A DNA stretch of 64,000 nucleotides. Source: Rosa chinensis. Lineage: Eukaryota > Streptophyta > Magnoliopsida > Rosales > Rosaceae. How positions within the stretch are numbered: the first letter of the stretch is position 1; every line of letters begins with the position of its first letter. The stretch covers positions 3,663,001 through 3,727,000 of the forward strand of contig NC_037088.1 in the NCBI RefSeq assembly GCF_002994745.2. The letters run 5' to 3'. Both the position numbers and the translations under genes were made by a program. Below are positions 21,890 to 35,460 of this stretch, piece by piece. The notes under the pieces were generated by a model that did no database searches, was not told where the DNA came from, and saw only the letters and a program-made list of their open reading frames with translations.

Positions 21890-24800
21890 TACGCGTTGTT
21901 CAAGTTCTTTTCGTGAGCAGATCTGCTATCCCAACATATCCAGCAGTTCAGCACTTGGTGCCGATTCTGTCTCGTCCTTAATACGTGTCCTCATACTTGT
22001 TTTTTATTGAAACGTGTGTCCCCATACTTAACAGTTATTACCCAGGTAAACTTCAATTAAATAAATAAATAAAATAATTATGTTTTATAATTGCTTTTTC
22101 CCTGCAGAACCTAACCCACCCAGTTATACTATCCATGAAAATCGATCAAATTTTAATTACACATATACCTTGTTTTGAAGGATGTATCTTGCATTCAATA
22201 TATGTATAGAAAGAAACCTTCCATTTGAAAGTATATCAAAATAGGATGGCTTATTCTTCTGGAGTTCTGAGTGAAGCCAATGAAACCATGGTAAGGACGG
22301 AACATAATGGCACTGGGTATGTTGGGACACCCCAGATCACCTCTCATTTTTTCCATAGCTGCAGTTATCTAATATTTAATGTTTTTTTTAGCATTAAAAT
22401 TAGATAACTGCCGTTATCTAATTTTCAGCAATTATCAAAGATCATTGAAGTTCTGAGTTATATATTGTCTATCACGCCAAAATAAAGTGTGCGCTAAAGT
22501 AGCTTTTAGGAGCCTTTTGAGATGTTTCTAGATGTCATTTATTTGGCTAAACAATGAAAGTAACTCTATTATATCGATATTCTTTCAATTTAATCACTTG
22601 TTAGGTATTAAGTTTTGACTCAAGAAGTTAGAGTAATTTAGAGTTTCTATAGCCACTTAACTTATATTTTATCACTTTTTAATGTGAAATCACTTAATCC
22701 TCAACACGACCTTTTAATGTGCAACGAATGCCAACATCGAAACCTTTGATCAATATGTACTTCGTCCAGTTGAGGCAACGTATCTTTCTAAAACCATGTC
22801 ATTTGTTCAGTACAAGTGGTGGACTTTCTTTTAAGGCCTAGTCAATTCTTGCCTAGGATATGATTGAAAATATTACCTGCCCTAATAGGCTAATACCATA
22901 TTAAACAATGACAAATGTAATTGCACTGATATATTGTCCCAACTTAATTACTTATTAAGTGTTGGGTTTTAACTAGCTCGATTACATAAAAGCTTATTCT
23001 TAATGAAAACGTATTACGCACGCCTACAGTATTTTGGTTTCGTTAGTTGATTGGTGGCTCTTTGTCCAACGGGCCACCTACTTTGACAGTGGCAACCTAC
23101 CTTGTCATTGAGTGGTGGGTGTGGTAGGACGATTTTATGGTTCCTTGTGTCCTCTTAATTTTTTTTCCGTGGTATCAGCTATTATGCAAGAATTTGTATT
23201 TTTAAATGGCAACTTAAGTATTTGTAATAGGCTTCCGATGATTGACATGGCCAGATTGTGGCCATCGGGCACAGATTAGATGGCGCTAGCTAGTTTCGGG
23301 TCTAAGGTGAAGGTTGAGGCAATAGGATTTGGGTCTCAAGTACCTTTCATGCTGAAATGGGTTTGGCTAGTATTTGACAGTGATTCCATGAATCCATTCG
23401 ATATAATCTTTTGATAATGAAATGAAGTTACCTAAGAAAAGGGAGTTATAAGCCACACCTCTACGTTATATTTTCTTTTAGTACTTTTTTTAATATGTAG
23501 GTTGAAATAGGGTACATCGAAAGCTAGTATCTACTTCTATATAATATAATCTTTGGAGGTCCATCTTTGGGAGGTACTCTCAGAATTGATCCTTTGCGAT
23601 TATTCCTATGTCATATTTTGTAATACACGCCCGGTCGTTGTTTATATTGACAAAAAGCTATATTATTCTTATCGCTCATGTCAGTCAAAAGCTATATTAT
23701 TCTTATTATTCTTATCGCTCATGTCAGTCAAAAACTATATTATTCTTATCGCTCATGTCATGACTGGCATAAAATTATCAGGATAAGCAGCCGAGGCAGA
23801 TGTGCCTTGACATGTATGCCGTTGGCATATTTTACGATTTAGCCATTGTCGTGCTGTAATCATTTTGATGTTTCCATTATTCTTTTGAAGGTTGTGTATC
23901 TGTCGGTCATGCTGTTTTCAAAAAAAAAAAAAGACTTTTAATTGATTACACGACATTTCGAAATATATATAATGTACGTGTATGAAAAGCTGGGTTACCA
24001 GCTTTCTTTGTGCTAATCTATTTGAAATCTTTCATCAAACGGAACCTTAATTACTATAGTTTAGATATTTTTATTTTATTTTGGGGTCGTTGTCTCTCAC
24101 CAAGTCCTCATTTGTAGGCTCTTAGCTTTACTACGAAAGACCTGGCTGATGTATCATATATGGCCTAATTAATCAGTTTAATACATGGTTAGTTGCGTTA
24201 TGTTTGGCGGTACTATTTGGTCGATGCAAATATCTAGTGTAGATTCTTTCATCCTTAATATTTTAATGCAGGGCAGGCCGTGAAGGCTGCCGCCTGAGCC
24301 GGCCGTGAACGGGTGGCCTCGGATGATTTAATTATATACCGTATATATATTGTGTGCGCCATAGACATAAAAGTTACGTCTTCCGCTCGCAGTAGAGCTG
24401 TTCGTCTCTTTTCAAACCAACTGAGGTTAGAGCTTTGTATTTGTATCTCGTTTTTTTTTCTTTTCTTTTTCCTTTTAGGAACTGATATTTTTGTTCCTTT
24501 TCCATAAAAAAAAAAAACAATTAAGTAATTGTCTTTTCCTTTTTCATATAAATAGCTCATTCATTTCCTTCTCCATATAAAAATTTTGACCAAAAATCAT
24601 AAAGTTTGCTCTCCAAAACTGAATTTTTTTACCAATTTAACCCTATATATCAAAAAACTCAAAAATATAATTAATCAATAGGCATAATAAATTACACATT
24701 AGAAAACAAAAGAATAAAACTACAAGAAATGGTAGCAAATATGGTAGTTGTATGAAAATCTTCCCCACTACATTTATATTCTCTCTACACATAGTGGGTG

Positions 24801-25655
24801 GGTCCTGATATCATTTTGGGACATACTTTAGATGCTTAATAAAAAGGTTTAGGCTCTGTTAATGTTTAAGATTGAGCGGTAGCTTAATCTTGGTTAACTC
24901 AGGTCCGATGGGCGGACCACCACTCGCAATGTTCTCAGAGCATCCGCTACCTGTCAAGTAAAATATAGAGGGCGTTAGAGGGAGACTGCGTTGGGTAGTC
25001 TTCTCTTCTCCAATGCCAAAGTCAGTCAATGTATTTAAGTTGACAAAGTAACAGTAAGTAAGTAGCAAATGCATAATTAATGAGGATAGAGGAGAAAACC
25101 TTTATACTTGGGGAAGAAGTTGGTCTCTTCCATGTTTTTCGATGTGGGACTGATGTGCTTTACTTCCCAGCTTCTGATGCTATACTAACGCGGCGTGTGG
25201 TGGTTCGTCGACTGTGATCTGGGGGGGGGGGGGGGGGGGGAGGGGTTGAGCCGGGGCTCGGATGGTAGCCTGTTTGGCTGTGTTTCCCACTGCACTAGTG
25301 GGAGTTGGTACCGCTGGCGGTAGTATGAGCGTGGCTCATTATGGCTAATTATGCTTGGTAAATGCTCATGCAAGTACAAACTCAATGTCTCTCCCTTATA
25401 TTCAGCAGTTTCATTAATTAAGGCTTGAGTGCACCTGCTCCAACCCTTTATTCAAATAAAAATTCATATATTTTTTCTTTATTATTAACCCCTACATAGG
25501 ATATTGTATTATTTTTTGGCAATATATATATATATATATATATATTAACTCTATACAGGATTTGGTACTACTTTTGGCACGATATATATATATATATCAT
25601 ATCCAAAGCGAAGCTTCGCTTTGAAATTAAAATGCGCATTTAAAGTTTAGAGTCA
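21890..25655. other. Intergenic stretch, mostly featureless
   Basis: Contains a tandem repeat (23648-23765) and a 20-bp G homopolymer (25221-25240). DNA around 25200-25390 resembles 56215-56420 (shared TGGCTCATTAT and GCTAATTATGCTT), probably an old dispersed repeat. No gene recognised. Confidence 0.5.
23648..23765 (+). repeat. Tandem repeat, three copies
   Basis: Three imperfect copies of a unit of about 40 bp containing CTATATTATTCTTAT followed by CGCTCATGTCA. The middle copy has an extra TATTCTTAT. Too few and too AT-rich for a CRISPR, and the host is a plant. Confidence 0.85.
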
Positions 25656-25659
25656 CTTT

Positions 25660-25815
25660 TTGCTCCCATATCCACATCTCGACCGTTCAGTTTTTAGATA
25701 CTAATGTATAGATCATCTCTGCAAACTTTCAGCCAAATTGATCATCTTTAAAGTATTTAACTTGCTTAAACTAATAGACGAACTAAATCTGTCTAACTTG
25801 AACCGTACTGAATTA
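25660..25815 (+). repeat. Copy of the outer inverted-repeat arm family
   Basis: Similar to 42600-42755 (shared pattern TAGATCAT, GCAAACTTTC, GACGAACTAAAT, GTCTAACTTGAAC). It lies just upstream of the ankyrin gene. Dispersed non-coding repeat; borders approximate. Confidence 0.5.
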
Positions 25816-25899
25816 ATTTATTCTTAAAATTGAATGGCTTGTTTCGTGTTTTTATTCTTTCCATTGGCATTTGTATTGCATATTTACGTATCGAAAGAA

Positions 25900-26954
25900 A
25901 TGGCAGGAAACGATGTAGTCTCAGCAAAAGATATGTTCCAACCCTGCAACGTGGAGGAAGAAACACATGATGAGACAATAATCTCAATCTCTATCCCTGA
26001 AATAGACGACGAACATGAGGACTGGGGTAAAGATTTTTTCTTTAATGTAGGAACGTAGAACATTTGGTCTATCGATCTATACTGTTTGATTCAATGTTCA
26101 AATATCTTTGTCGATGTTTCATATACAGTGGACGAAAGACGAAGGTATATCAAAAGATCTGTGCCTCTATACAATTCGTGTCTGAAAGGTGACTGGAAAG
26201 AGGCTAAGAGAATTATAGGCGAAGATCCCAATATTATACGTGCCAGTATCACACACGGGTGCCAGAAACCTCTTCATGTTGCGGCAGGAGCAGGACATGT
26301 TCTTTTTGTGGAGCAGTTGATGAAATATATAACCGAAGAAGATTTACTCTCTAAAGATGCAAAGGGCAATACAGCCTTTTGCTTTGCTGTTGCAGTTGGG
26401 TCTGTACCCATCGCTAAGCTTATGATCAGAAAGAACCCACAACTGCCTCAAATTCGCGGTGGGGAAGGAATGACAACGCTTTATATGGCCACTTTGTTTG
26501 GACACGAAGAGATGGCGTGGTTTCTGTATCCTAAGCTTATAGAAGATATTGATGTACGGGACCGACTCGGGATATTTTTCAGTTGCATCCACAATGATTT
26601 ATATGGTAATTAATCTTTTCTTTTTGTTTGGTTACTTTATGAGAACAAATGATTTATATGGTACTTAGGTATATCAAGGTCTGTTTTGTTAACAAAAAAA
26701 AAAAGGAGTAGAACTTGTTTTTTCTTTCCTGTTGGATCCTATGCGAAGTTTAAAGAGTGATGAAATTGGTTTCCTGTTGTTGCATGTTATCGTTCTTTGC
26801 TGTACAGAAATAGCCTTGAAAATGCTTCATGACTACCGAGAGCTTGCTGTGGCTCGTGATATGAATGGTGAAACAGCGGTACATTTGTTGGCACGCAAGC
26901 CTTCAATATTTTCCAACAAAAGACCTGGAATATGGAAATGCTTCGTTCAGTCTC
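25900..26954 (+). CDS. Ankyrin-repeat/PGG-domain membrane protein, 5' exons
   Basis: Exon 1 25900-26026, exon 2 26129-26605, exon 3 26808-26954, all with GT-AG introns and compatible phases (1, 1, 1). Exon 2 carries ankyrin repeats: CQKPLHVAAGAGHVLFVEQL, then DAKGNTAFCFAVAVGSVPIA, then GMTTLYMATLFGHEEMAWFL. Exon 3 adds MNGETAVHLLARKPSIF. This is the plant ankyrin family with a C-terminal PGG-type membrane domain (ITN1/ACD6-like relatives), acting at membranes; some members are linked to defence or salt signalling. The start at MAGNDVV is chosen; an in-frame ATG at 25834 would add 22 hydrophobic residues. The 3' exons lie 13.3 kb downstream, beyond nested transposons. Confidence 0.87.
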
Positions 26955-27059
26955 GTAAGTTTCTTTGCTTAGTCAAGCTTCATTTATTTAGTCTTTCTCA
27001 TAGATGCATATAAAGTACGAAAATCAAATTCCAGAATACACTTTTTTTCTTAGTTACCA

Positions 27060-27234
27060 TATGGTAATCTAATTGATGACATTAGAGTGTGGCTTGAAGG
27101 CAGGCCTAGAGTTTCTGTCTCTCATACCCCTAGAAGTACTGCTAATGCAGTGGCACATAGGCTTGTAAGTGAAGCCCATGAATCCGCTGATCAGGTAGAA
27201 TGGTATGATGTTGTTCCTTATTTGCTAAGAGATG
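27060..27234 (+). pseudogene. LINE RNase H C-terminal fragment, 5' part
   Basis: One frame reads VWLEGRPRVSVSHTPRSTAN, then AVAHRLVSEAH, then WYDVVPYLLRDV. This matches the end of the RNase H-like domain found at the C-terminus of plant L1-type LINEs (HVPR..N..AHRLA pattern). It is cut by the gypsy-like element starting at 27235; the continuation with its poly(A) tail resumes at 39968. It lies in the ankyrin gene intron. 5'-truncated, non-functional. Confidence 0.7.
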
Positions 27235-28879
27235 TGACTTGATACATATTTTACGCAAGCGCACGTATCATTGTCAAGTAAGAGAAGTATTTGAACCTTA
27301 ATTATCGTACCTCGGGGATTGAGCATCAAACCTAACCGGCTTTAGGACTATTAAAAGCACACAATAAAAATATTAAATAAATAAAAACTATAAATAATCA
27401 AGGCTCCCAGTCTTAGCAATGTGAACTAAGCCTAATCAAAGTCACTAACTTGTAGCCTCAAGGTGGATATGCACAAATGAGTCAAAAATTATAGGAAAGT
27501 TTGAATTGGGAATTAACTAAATTGACCGCAAACAAAAATGAAAATTAAACTAACTAATAAACCAGAAAATTAAATTGGGTTTTCAAATGATGGGAACATG
27601 GGAGTGTCGGGTATTCACACTAATTATCTTGCAAATATCGATGCCAATTTCACAAATGCATGCATTTCCTATATGTATTAAGTCCCATATCTAGTACCGG
27701 TCAAGTCTACTAAACTAATTATCTTTTCGGTGTATTGATTATGCCTGTTAGGGGCACAATCAACTCTCTAACTTAGGCATTACGCCAGTTAAGGCCGCAA
27801 TATCTAAAATTAGAGGCCTAGAGAGCAAGATAATGGAGACTCAAGCAAGCTTAGCTACAATTAAGCTAACTAATAGTTATCACACTTAAATCCTAGATGC
27901 CATAGACTAATAAGTTGTCAATTTATCAATCTAATCATCACAATCCCACAACATAATTTCAAAGGGCGACAAAGCCTAGAAAAGTGTTTCTAAGGACCAA
28001 TGAATTCAGATTCAAAGCATTTACAAAGAAAATTTCATTTATTAAAAGTAAAGCATCAATATTTATACAAGATGAGTTAGACCTTCACAACCCTAACTCC
28101 CAATTTGAACTTCTCACAACCCATCATCAAATACATAAGAAATAAAGAGAAATGATAGAGGAGAGAGGGAACACAAGCTATGCTTACAATTTGCTATAGG
28201 CAAATATGAACCAACTTGAAATGCCAAAATCCTTTTGTGGTGATGAAACCTTGATGATATGAAGTGAAATCCCCTTAATTACTCCTTCAAATTTTGAGAG
28301 AAAATGATAGGAGATCTGAAAATGGAGGAGAGAGAGTGGGGAGGTGGGTAGGTTTAGGTGTGTTGCGGCTGTCACCGAGAGAGTGCCGAGAATGGAATTT
28401 CCCTATATATCCATATGGGGTCTATTTTGTGGTCTTCGTGTAAGGAAAGAGTGAGAGGATGAGACTGCCATGTGTTAGCACCACAATGGATACAAGAGAC
28501 AAAGCATAAATATTCAATGTGCTAGCGCATAAGATAGAGAAATAATGGTGATGGTATAATTATCTAATGGGCTCAAGTTAATTAAACAATTGAATGTTTA
28601 ATTGCTGCCTGCATGTGATGATGCTTCTGAAGACTAACTTTAATGCTTAATTAATCATTTGATTAATTAATGACATCAAAGATTAATTAATAGAAATTCT
28701 TCTTTACTTCATTTCTTGATTATCCGTTCTGATTTTGGGCCATTTCCTTCCGAACTCCACAATTCTACTTATAACCTAGAAATAAATAAAATTATATTAA
28801 TTACATAATATTTAGTTTGAAGATTAGCTTAACTATAGTGTTTAGAATATAATTACGTGCATAAAAATGTAAATAATCA
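27235..28879 (-). repeat. 3' LTR of the gypsy-like element
   Basis: 1645 bp, TG..CA ends. The part at about 28340-28879 is similar to the remnant 5' LTR at 38696-39962 (shared TGTGCTAGCGC, ATAATGGTGATGGT, CATTTCTTGATTAT). The minus-strand start TGATTATTTACATTTTTATG resembles that of the solo LTR at 30150-31950. Confidence 0.85.
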
Positions 28880-28892
28880 CACCCCCACACTT
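28880..28892 (-). promoter_or_regulatory. Polypurine tract of the gypsy-like element
   Basis: On the minus strand AAGTGTGGGGGTG directly precedes the 3' LTR. It confirms minus orientation and the LTR border. Confidence 0.75.
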
Positions 28893-30149
28893 GAACTTTG
28901 CTTGTCCCCAAGCAAACTAAATGTAAAATAATATCCGAAAATCTATTAACTCAAACACATATGCTTAACTTAAAGAAAATGAGGTATTAACCTTTCCAAC
29001 CAAAACTCTCGGAGAACTAATTATGTATATGACCATGAGATTGAGAAAGCACAACATAGGATGTATGAATTTCTAAGGCAATTAAGATGCACAGGTGAGA
29101 AATGCTTAAGTATTTGCATATGTTGACCATGTGTCAAATCAATCCACCATAATCAAATAGACATGTAGAAGATCCGACATAAACCACTAAATTCACATAG
29201 ATTCAATAAATATTACCGCTCAAGTGTTTAGGGGTTATATATGTTTCACTCAAAAACAATTTCACGCCGCCATATGCTTGCTATTCGATATCATCTCCGC
29301 TAGATAGCTCACAACATTTAAGATTAAGAGGTCTTTTATTTAGTTGTAATGGAGCTAAGGGCGAGTGGCTAATAGAAATAAACGATAGGAAAAGACAAAA
29401 TCCACGTGAGCCCGTGAAGCGACTCTCTCTTGTAGAGATATATGACTTTTACTTCCGAATGCTAGGTCACTCACTCTAAAATCTAATGTACAACCCACTA
29501 ACTAAACTATGTAATAAACAATACTATTTTTTTTTTCTCTTTGTCTTTTTGTTTGGTAGAACTTTCTTTTCTATACAAATCACTCATCCCCACACTTTCA
29601 ACATTTCTTTTCTTTTGAAGCACTCAAACATAAAATCATTATCTCGAATCGCTTCACAAACTACCATGGAAGGGTAGGATAAAAGTGTATAGGCTAGGTA
29701 GGAATTTGTGGTGCTAATGAACGAAAAGCCTAAATATACAAATAGGCTCAAAGCAGCAATCTAGTGATAAATGTATTTGGACACATGCTTCTTTGGTGAT
29801 GGTGGTATAACCTCAATCCTTTTCATTCTGTTGTGAGCTAACAAGTAGCCTCGAGAGGTCTCAAACAAGTTCTAGATACGCAATGTCATGAAATTGTACA
29901 CACGTTAAAGAATAAGTGAATGAACGATACATACACTATAGATATAGGCACAAAAGCTCACAAATAAGAGCATGCAAGTCAATCAAATCATCTATATGCT
30001 TCTTTAATTATGATGAACCAACCTAACCATAGGCTATGTGCACACATATATTCAAGCATAGATCACATATACACTTATCGCAAAACAAATTCAAAGTCCT
30101 AGATCATGCTTAATCTATCCACAATCACAACAAGCTAAGTTCATGGTTC
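28893..30149 (-). other. Non-coding internal region of the gypsy-like element
   Basis: Between polypurine tract and the nested solo LTR. No pol or env-like domain can be read; short open frames only. It begins (minus strand, near its end) with the CTTGGGGACAAGCAAAG motif often seen before the 3' polypurine tract in related plant elements. Confidence 0.5.
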
Positions 30150-31950
30150 TGATAACGCTGAAAGCAAGCGCGCAATTTAACCCTGAAAATGTCATCGTTA
30201 GTATATGGTAAATAGGGATCGTTCTAACCGGGGATTGAGGGTACACTTGTAATTGCAAAAACAAATAAATAATTAATAAGAGTAAAAAGTATTATTTACA
30301 AAAATAAAACAAAGAATAAAAATATATACAAGTAAATACAAATAAGGGGGTTTTAGAATTATAAATTATAAATTATAAATTAAAATAAATAAAATAAAAA
30401 AAGGTAAAAACATATATACAAGGGTGGAACGCAAGAAACAAAGAACAAAACCACATTCATATGAAAGAAATCCAATCACAATTCCTATAGTTGATTTTCT
30501 ATGTCATGAGAAAGAAGTTGACCATGTGAAACGTTAGAAAGCAAACGATTTCCCATATTTTACTTTCCTTGAATAATTAATCTAAGTGAAAGCACCTAAA
30601 TCAATCCTATTGAACATGCAATCATAGTTTAGAAAGCTAGCTAATTAAGAACACATTCAATGCATTAAGAACAAAGAAAGGATGTCAACCAAAGTGCACA
30701 ACCTAGTTATGAATAAGTTCACCTATTTGCAATCCTCCTTAATTAATTTCGACTTTTGTTCAAAGCCTTCACTACTTAAATTAGCTCCAATTACATGCAT
30801 ATATCCTAAGTTTGCCACCAAAGAACATAAACATGAAAAAAATTTCTATAATCCAAAATCAATCAAGCAATCTCACATAAGCAACATTTAAATCAATATA
30901 TAAAAATCACAACTTTATTTCAAAACATAAAAATAGGCTGTAAACTTTGCCCTCAACGTCATGTTAACTAGAATTCATAACTCTACGAATCAAACAAAGG
31001 AAAACAAAAGAAAGTATGAAATACACCATGAAAGATGGATGACATGGCCTTGAGACGAAGAATTCGAAGATCCTTGAAAGCAAGCAATCTTCTAGGGATG
31101 ACACAAGGGTGGATGACGGATAGGATCTTGATGTATTGCATGACTTCTTCTCTTCCTTGGTTGAGACGCAGAGTTTCTGAAGACTAGAGAATGGAGAGAA
31201 TTTTCTAAATGAAGAGGTCTGTTGTGTTGTGATGTTGTTGGTCAAGGATTGCTGCTATTTATAGTGGAATTCTCCTCTCTTGTGATGCAATCATGGCCAA
31301 TCATCTAGAGGTGATTTCTCCTCCAAATTTCCTTGATCTTCTCTTGACAGAGTCTTGAATTTTCTGATCTCTTTTCCCCTTAATGACTCATGGTATATTG
31401 CTTGAATAGTGACCAGATACATCCCTTATTCCTCTCCTTTGAATTGCACTAGTTTCTTGCAAGATTTGTGCTCACAATAAACTCCTAAAATCAAGAAAAA
31501 TCAGAAATTAATTAGAATTATAATCAATAGGAAATAAGATAATTAGGATAAATATTGAAATAAAACTCCCTTTTTATCTCCACGAAATAAGAAGAATTTA
31601 TGTGAATGAAAACTCCTTGATTTCCTCCTTATTTTCACATTATCTCCATCATTTCCCATGCAAAAATCAGATTTAATCTCCCATAATATCTTCAAGCCAT
31701 GTGGTCTCCTAATGCCTTCAGGTTTCCTAGCCTCATCAGGATTCATGCATTGACTGAGATTCCTAGTCGGACCAGGAAAACTCCATTTCTTCATTTATGC
31801 ATCCCTTTTGCCTTTAAGCTTATTTCTTCTCCATTTATTCAATGTACCTAGAAAATAGAAACTAAATTAAAAATTGATTTATTTAAGGAAATAACTAAGT
31901 AAAATATGAGGAGTTAACTATTAAAAAGTCGCATAAAAATGCTCATATCA
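30150..31950 (-). mobile_element. Solo LTR with TSD GGTTC, nested
   Basis: 1801 bp from TGATAACGCTG to GCTCATATCA, flanked by identical GGTTC (30145-30149 and 31951-31955). Its reverse complement starts TGATATGAGCATTTTTATGCG, similar to the start of the host element's LTR, so a related family inserted here in the same orientation and then lost its interior by LTR recombination. Open frames inside are not genes. Confidence 0.92.
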
Positions 31951-31955
31951 GGTTC

Positions 31956-33414
31956 GTCATTAGGGTTGAAAAAAGGCATTAACCACTATAATCTAATTAC
32001 AAAAAGCTTTTATTTTTTTATTTTTTTAGTGAAGAAAATAAGGCACTCGAGCCCTCACTAGTCACCCGAACACTTAAAACTAACATTGTCCTCAATGTTG
32101 TCAAGTGAGCTCAAAAGCTAAATCCACGTTGGATTTAGGCATGAGAGTGAAGTCTGGGCAAAGACACAAGATTTAACTATGAAAATGAAAATCTAAATGA
32201 GGAGAAAAGTTACGGAGAACCCCCTTTGTTGACCCTACATTGCTGACGACCCTTGGAGAAGACCAATAGACACCAACCTCAAGGCATAAACCTTGACTTC
32301 CTTAATGTATGCTCCAAGCTAGCTCTAGGTGCTCATTAAAGATTCCATTGAGAAATAGTGTCCAAAGAGCAATGCGTCGAAAATAGCCTACCAAATAGTG
32401 AAGACAAAAGTCCTCCATTAAGATCATAGGCTTTGCCATCTCTAACACACCTCATGACTACACATAGATTACCTTCCAAAGATGAAATGAAGTGCAAAGA
32501 AGTCCAACCAACCCAAGTGAGCAAAACTAGTGAGTGCAAAAAACTTCCAGCAATGACCTCTCTGCATTCAATTATCCATATCTCAGACTTTGAGAGTAAT
32601 AAGCATGTACAACTCCTTGTATTGGAAAGTAGACTCAGAGAGCTTTCTATCCATATAAAGTAGGCCACCTATCTCCAAAGGAGATAAAAACTAAAGTTGG
32701 TCAAATTTGACTGTCTATCATGAAGTTTGCTGCTGATCCTCAGTCACAAAAACTGCAATATCTGGGGCTGCAGAGTTGAAAACAGGGTGACACCAACTGG
32801 ATATAAAAGTAGACTCATATAAAAACTATGGTAAGATTTCATTGAAAAATCATTTATGAGTCAAAAACGGTTGGCCTCCAAACTCACTGATATCTTCTGT
32901 AGTTTCTGTTGTGCCCTGTTTCTGACCCCTGTCACTTGGAACAATAATTCTGAAGCTAGGAAGGTGCAAAGTAAAAAAATGTTGTACCAGAATATAGAAG
33001 ACATGTGAAGATACATCTATGAAAAATTTTGGCTCCAAATATCTTGATATGTAGAAGGTGTAGCTTCCCAAATTCACTATACAAAAGCTGCCTCTGTTCT
33101 AACCTCTATTCAATGACCATTAAATAACTAGAGTTCTAGTGACTCAAAGAGGCTGAAATTTTGGCAGCTGATAATAGAGATATAGGAGAATATAGGAAAT
33201 GTTAGCCCAAAATAGCACGTAGATTGGAAGATATAGTCACCCAAAGTCAACTAAATTTTTTGGACAGAAACTGCTCACTACTACATTCAATGTTTCTTCA
33301 CACCTCCCATCCTCCTAAAAGGATGGCTAAATAGCCTTATTGATGCAAAGTGAACAAGTTAATTTCAAAACCACCTAGGAAAAACCCCAAGCCGGTCTTC
33401 TTCACTTTTCTTCC
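31956..33414 (-). other. Non-coding internal region, continued
   Basis: Continuation of the gypsy-like element's interior downstream of gag. A 110-codon minus-strand frame (32336-32668) shows no domain I know. No RT, integrase or protease motif found on either strand. Confidence 0.5.
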
Positions 33415-35450
33415 TCAAGGTGGCTCAAAGGATGTCTTCTTACCACTCACAACATGATTTGTGCTAGCCTCACTATCATTTCTAAAACATCTAGTAATTG
33501 AAGAAGCGAGCTTGTAGCTTGGAGGTGGAGGCCAATCATACCTCTTTGGCGTTTCCTTCTTCTTTACAACTCCACAAGTCTCTCTTAACTTCTTGATGGA
33601 CTCTTTTTGTGTCTCACTCAACTGCACAAATCTCGCCTAGTGATGAGTAGACCAAACCACTCCTATCCCTAGAGCTATCATGAATATGTGTATCTTCCTC
33701 CTTATTCCTCCCCTCTTTTTTGATCGAAATAGATGGCTCAAACTCAAGAGAAGTATGTCTAATGTCGTCACTAACCTTCCTAGAGGTGTCAACAGCCTTA
33801 GATGGGTCCCTAACCTTCATGGCCTCATCATCTAATCTAAGATCCAAGACATCCTCATCACTAGAAGTGTTCTTTCTTAACATGGCCATTTCCTTGACAC
33901 TATCAATCAAACCATATTTGCTTCCATCATTTTCAAAGGACAAGAAACCATAACTTTTACCACGAATAGCTCCTCCGGAAGGTACATTTTCTTCCTCTCC
34001 GACTACCTTATCCACCCCGTTGTTTCTTCCTTTGGTATTCAAAGTCGCATCACCCACTCCATATTTACCAGAAGGTACATTTTCTGCCGGTCCGATCCCA
34101 TTCTCCTTGTGGTAAAAAGAATCATGATGCGTATGCAATTGATCATCAACAGAATGGCCAAGGGGTACATTTTCTTCCCTCTTGGCCCCATATGAATGCA
34201 AATCAACATAGTCATCAAATAAAGGATTTGAATGAAAAGTAGAATATGAAGGCATGTAAACATGGTTATCATATACCTTTCCCGAATGTAGAGTGGTGAC
34301 GGCATTGCATTCGTGGAGTTTTCCTCTTGGGTTTGGCTCCGCTTGTGAAGGTAGGGCTCCTTGTTGAAGTGTGCTAAGCTCTTTTGCCATTTGATCCATT
34401 TGCACTTCCAATAGTCCCATTTGTTTTGCATGGTGGCTTGACCTTGGGATAATATAGTAATACATTGAGACATAGTAGCAAGAATATCCTTATTTATACT
34501 TTTCTTCTCCTCCAGTTGTGATGCAATGGAAACACATTGAAACTTGTTAGGATCATAGCCACCACCTTGAGTGAACCCGGGGGGAGCATTTTGAGCATGA
34601 AATCCTTAAGTTGAGGTGAATTGGCATTGAGAATTAGGCCCATATGCTTGCTGTCCATGTTGACGATATTGTGAAGAATGAGTGTTTCTTTGGTGTATAT
34701 TGCCATAATGAGCAAAATTTGATGAGTCTTGACCTTGGCCATCTCTAAACCTTTGCTTTCCACCTTGAAACCCACTAGACAAACCTCCTTGGTCTCTCTA
34801 AGAAAAATTTGGGTGATTCCTCCAACCCGGATTGTATGTAGGTGAGTAAGGATCATTTCCAGGGTGGCCACCATAAGAATTCATGGCCTTTACTTGCTCC
34901 TGAACAAAATCTAGATAGTTACGTGCAAGATGACACTCACTAGTAGCATATGTAGGTGACTCACATAGAAGACATAAAGATAAAGATAACGAGGCGGCCA
35001 TGACATGATGTGTAGATGAACCATGCTCTTGAGCTTGAAGAAGTAGATCAAGCTTCCTCTTACGGTTATATAATCGGCACTAGAGCTCTCTTGGGCAACC
35101 CTTGTCTCAGGAGTGTTGTTGGTGTCATAATATGGATCTTTCCTCAATCTTTCCCTCCTAGAGTCATGATCATCCCATTGCCTCGATTATCAACCCAAGT
35201 GCTCAAGTATATCCCATGCCTCGGTCTCACCATGGCCATGAAGTGAACCTTGTGAAGCAACATCAACCCTCCTCCTTTCATGTGATAACAAATCACCATA
35301 GAAACCTTCAATTATCATTGACATAGTCAAGCCATGATGAGGACATGCATTGCACATATCTTGTACCTATCAGATGGCTCCCAAAAGGTCTCATGATCGC
35401 GTTGAGTAAAGAGTAAGAGCTCATGTCTCATGCTAGTGGTCTTGTGTGGT
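33415..35450 (-). pseudogene. Gypsy-like gag, middle and C-terminal part
   Basis: Minus strand. From about 35400 the frame-shifted gag reads HHGLTMSMIIEGFYGDLLSH; then YSPTYNPGWRNHPNF (about 34800); then, from 34465, QMDQMAKELSTLQQGALPSQ and NAVTTLHSGKVYDN, followed by a hydrophilic tail with repeated NVPSG. The gag is in several frames with stops (for example near 34870 and 34480), so it is dead. It continues upstream at 38295-38580 beyond a nested solo LTR. Gag would form virus-like particles. The 283-codon frame 33614-34465 is the longest surviving part. Confidence 0.8.
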
Positions 35451-35460
35451 GGGTTGTAAG

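Noticed and set aside
33614..34465. 283-codon frame as a host gene
   Set aside because: GALPSQAEPNPRGK and AVTTLHSGK identify it as gypsy-type gag, and it is continuous in order with other gag pieces.
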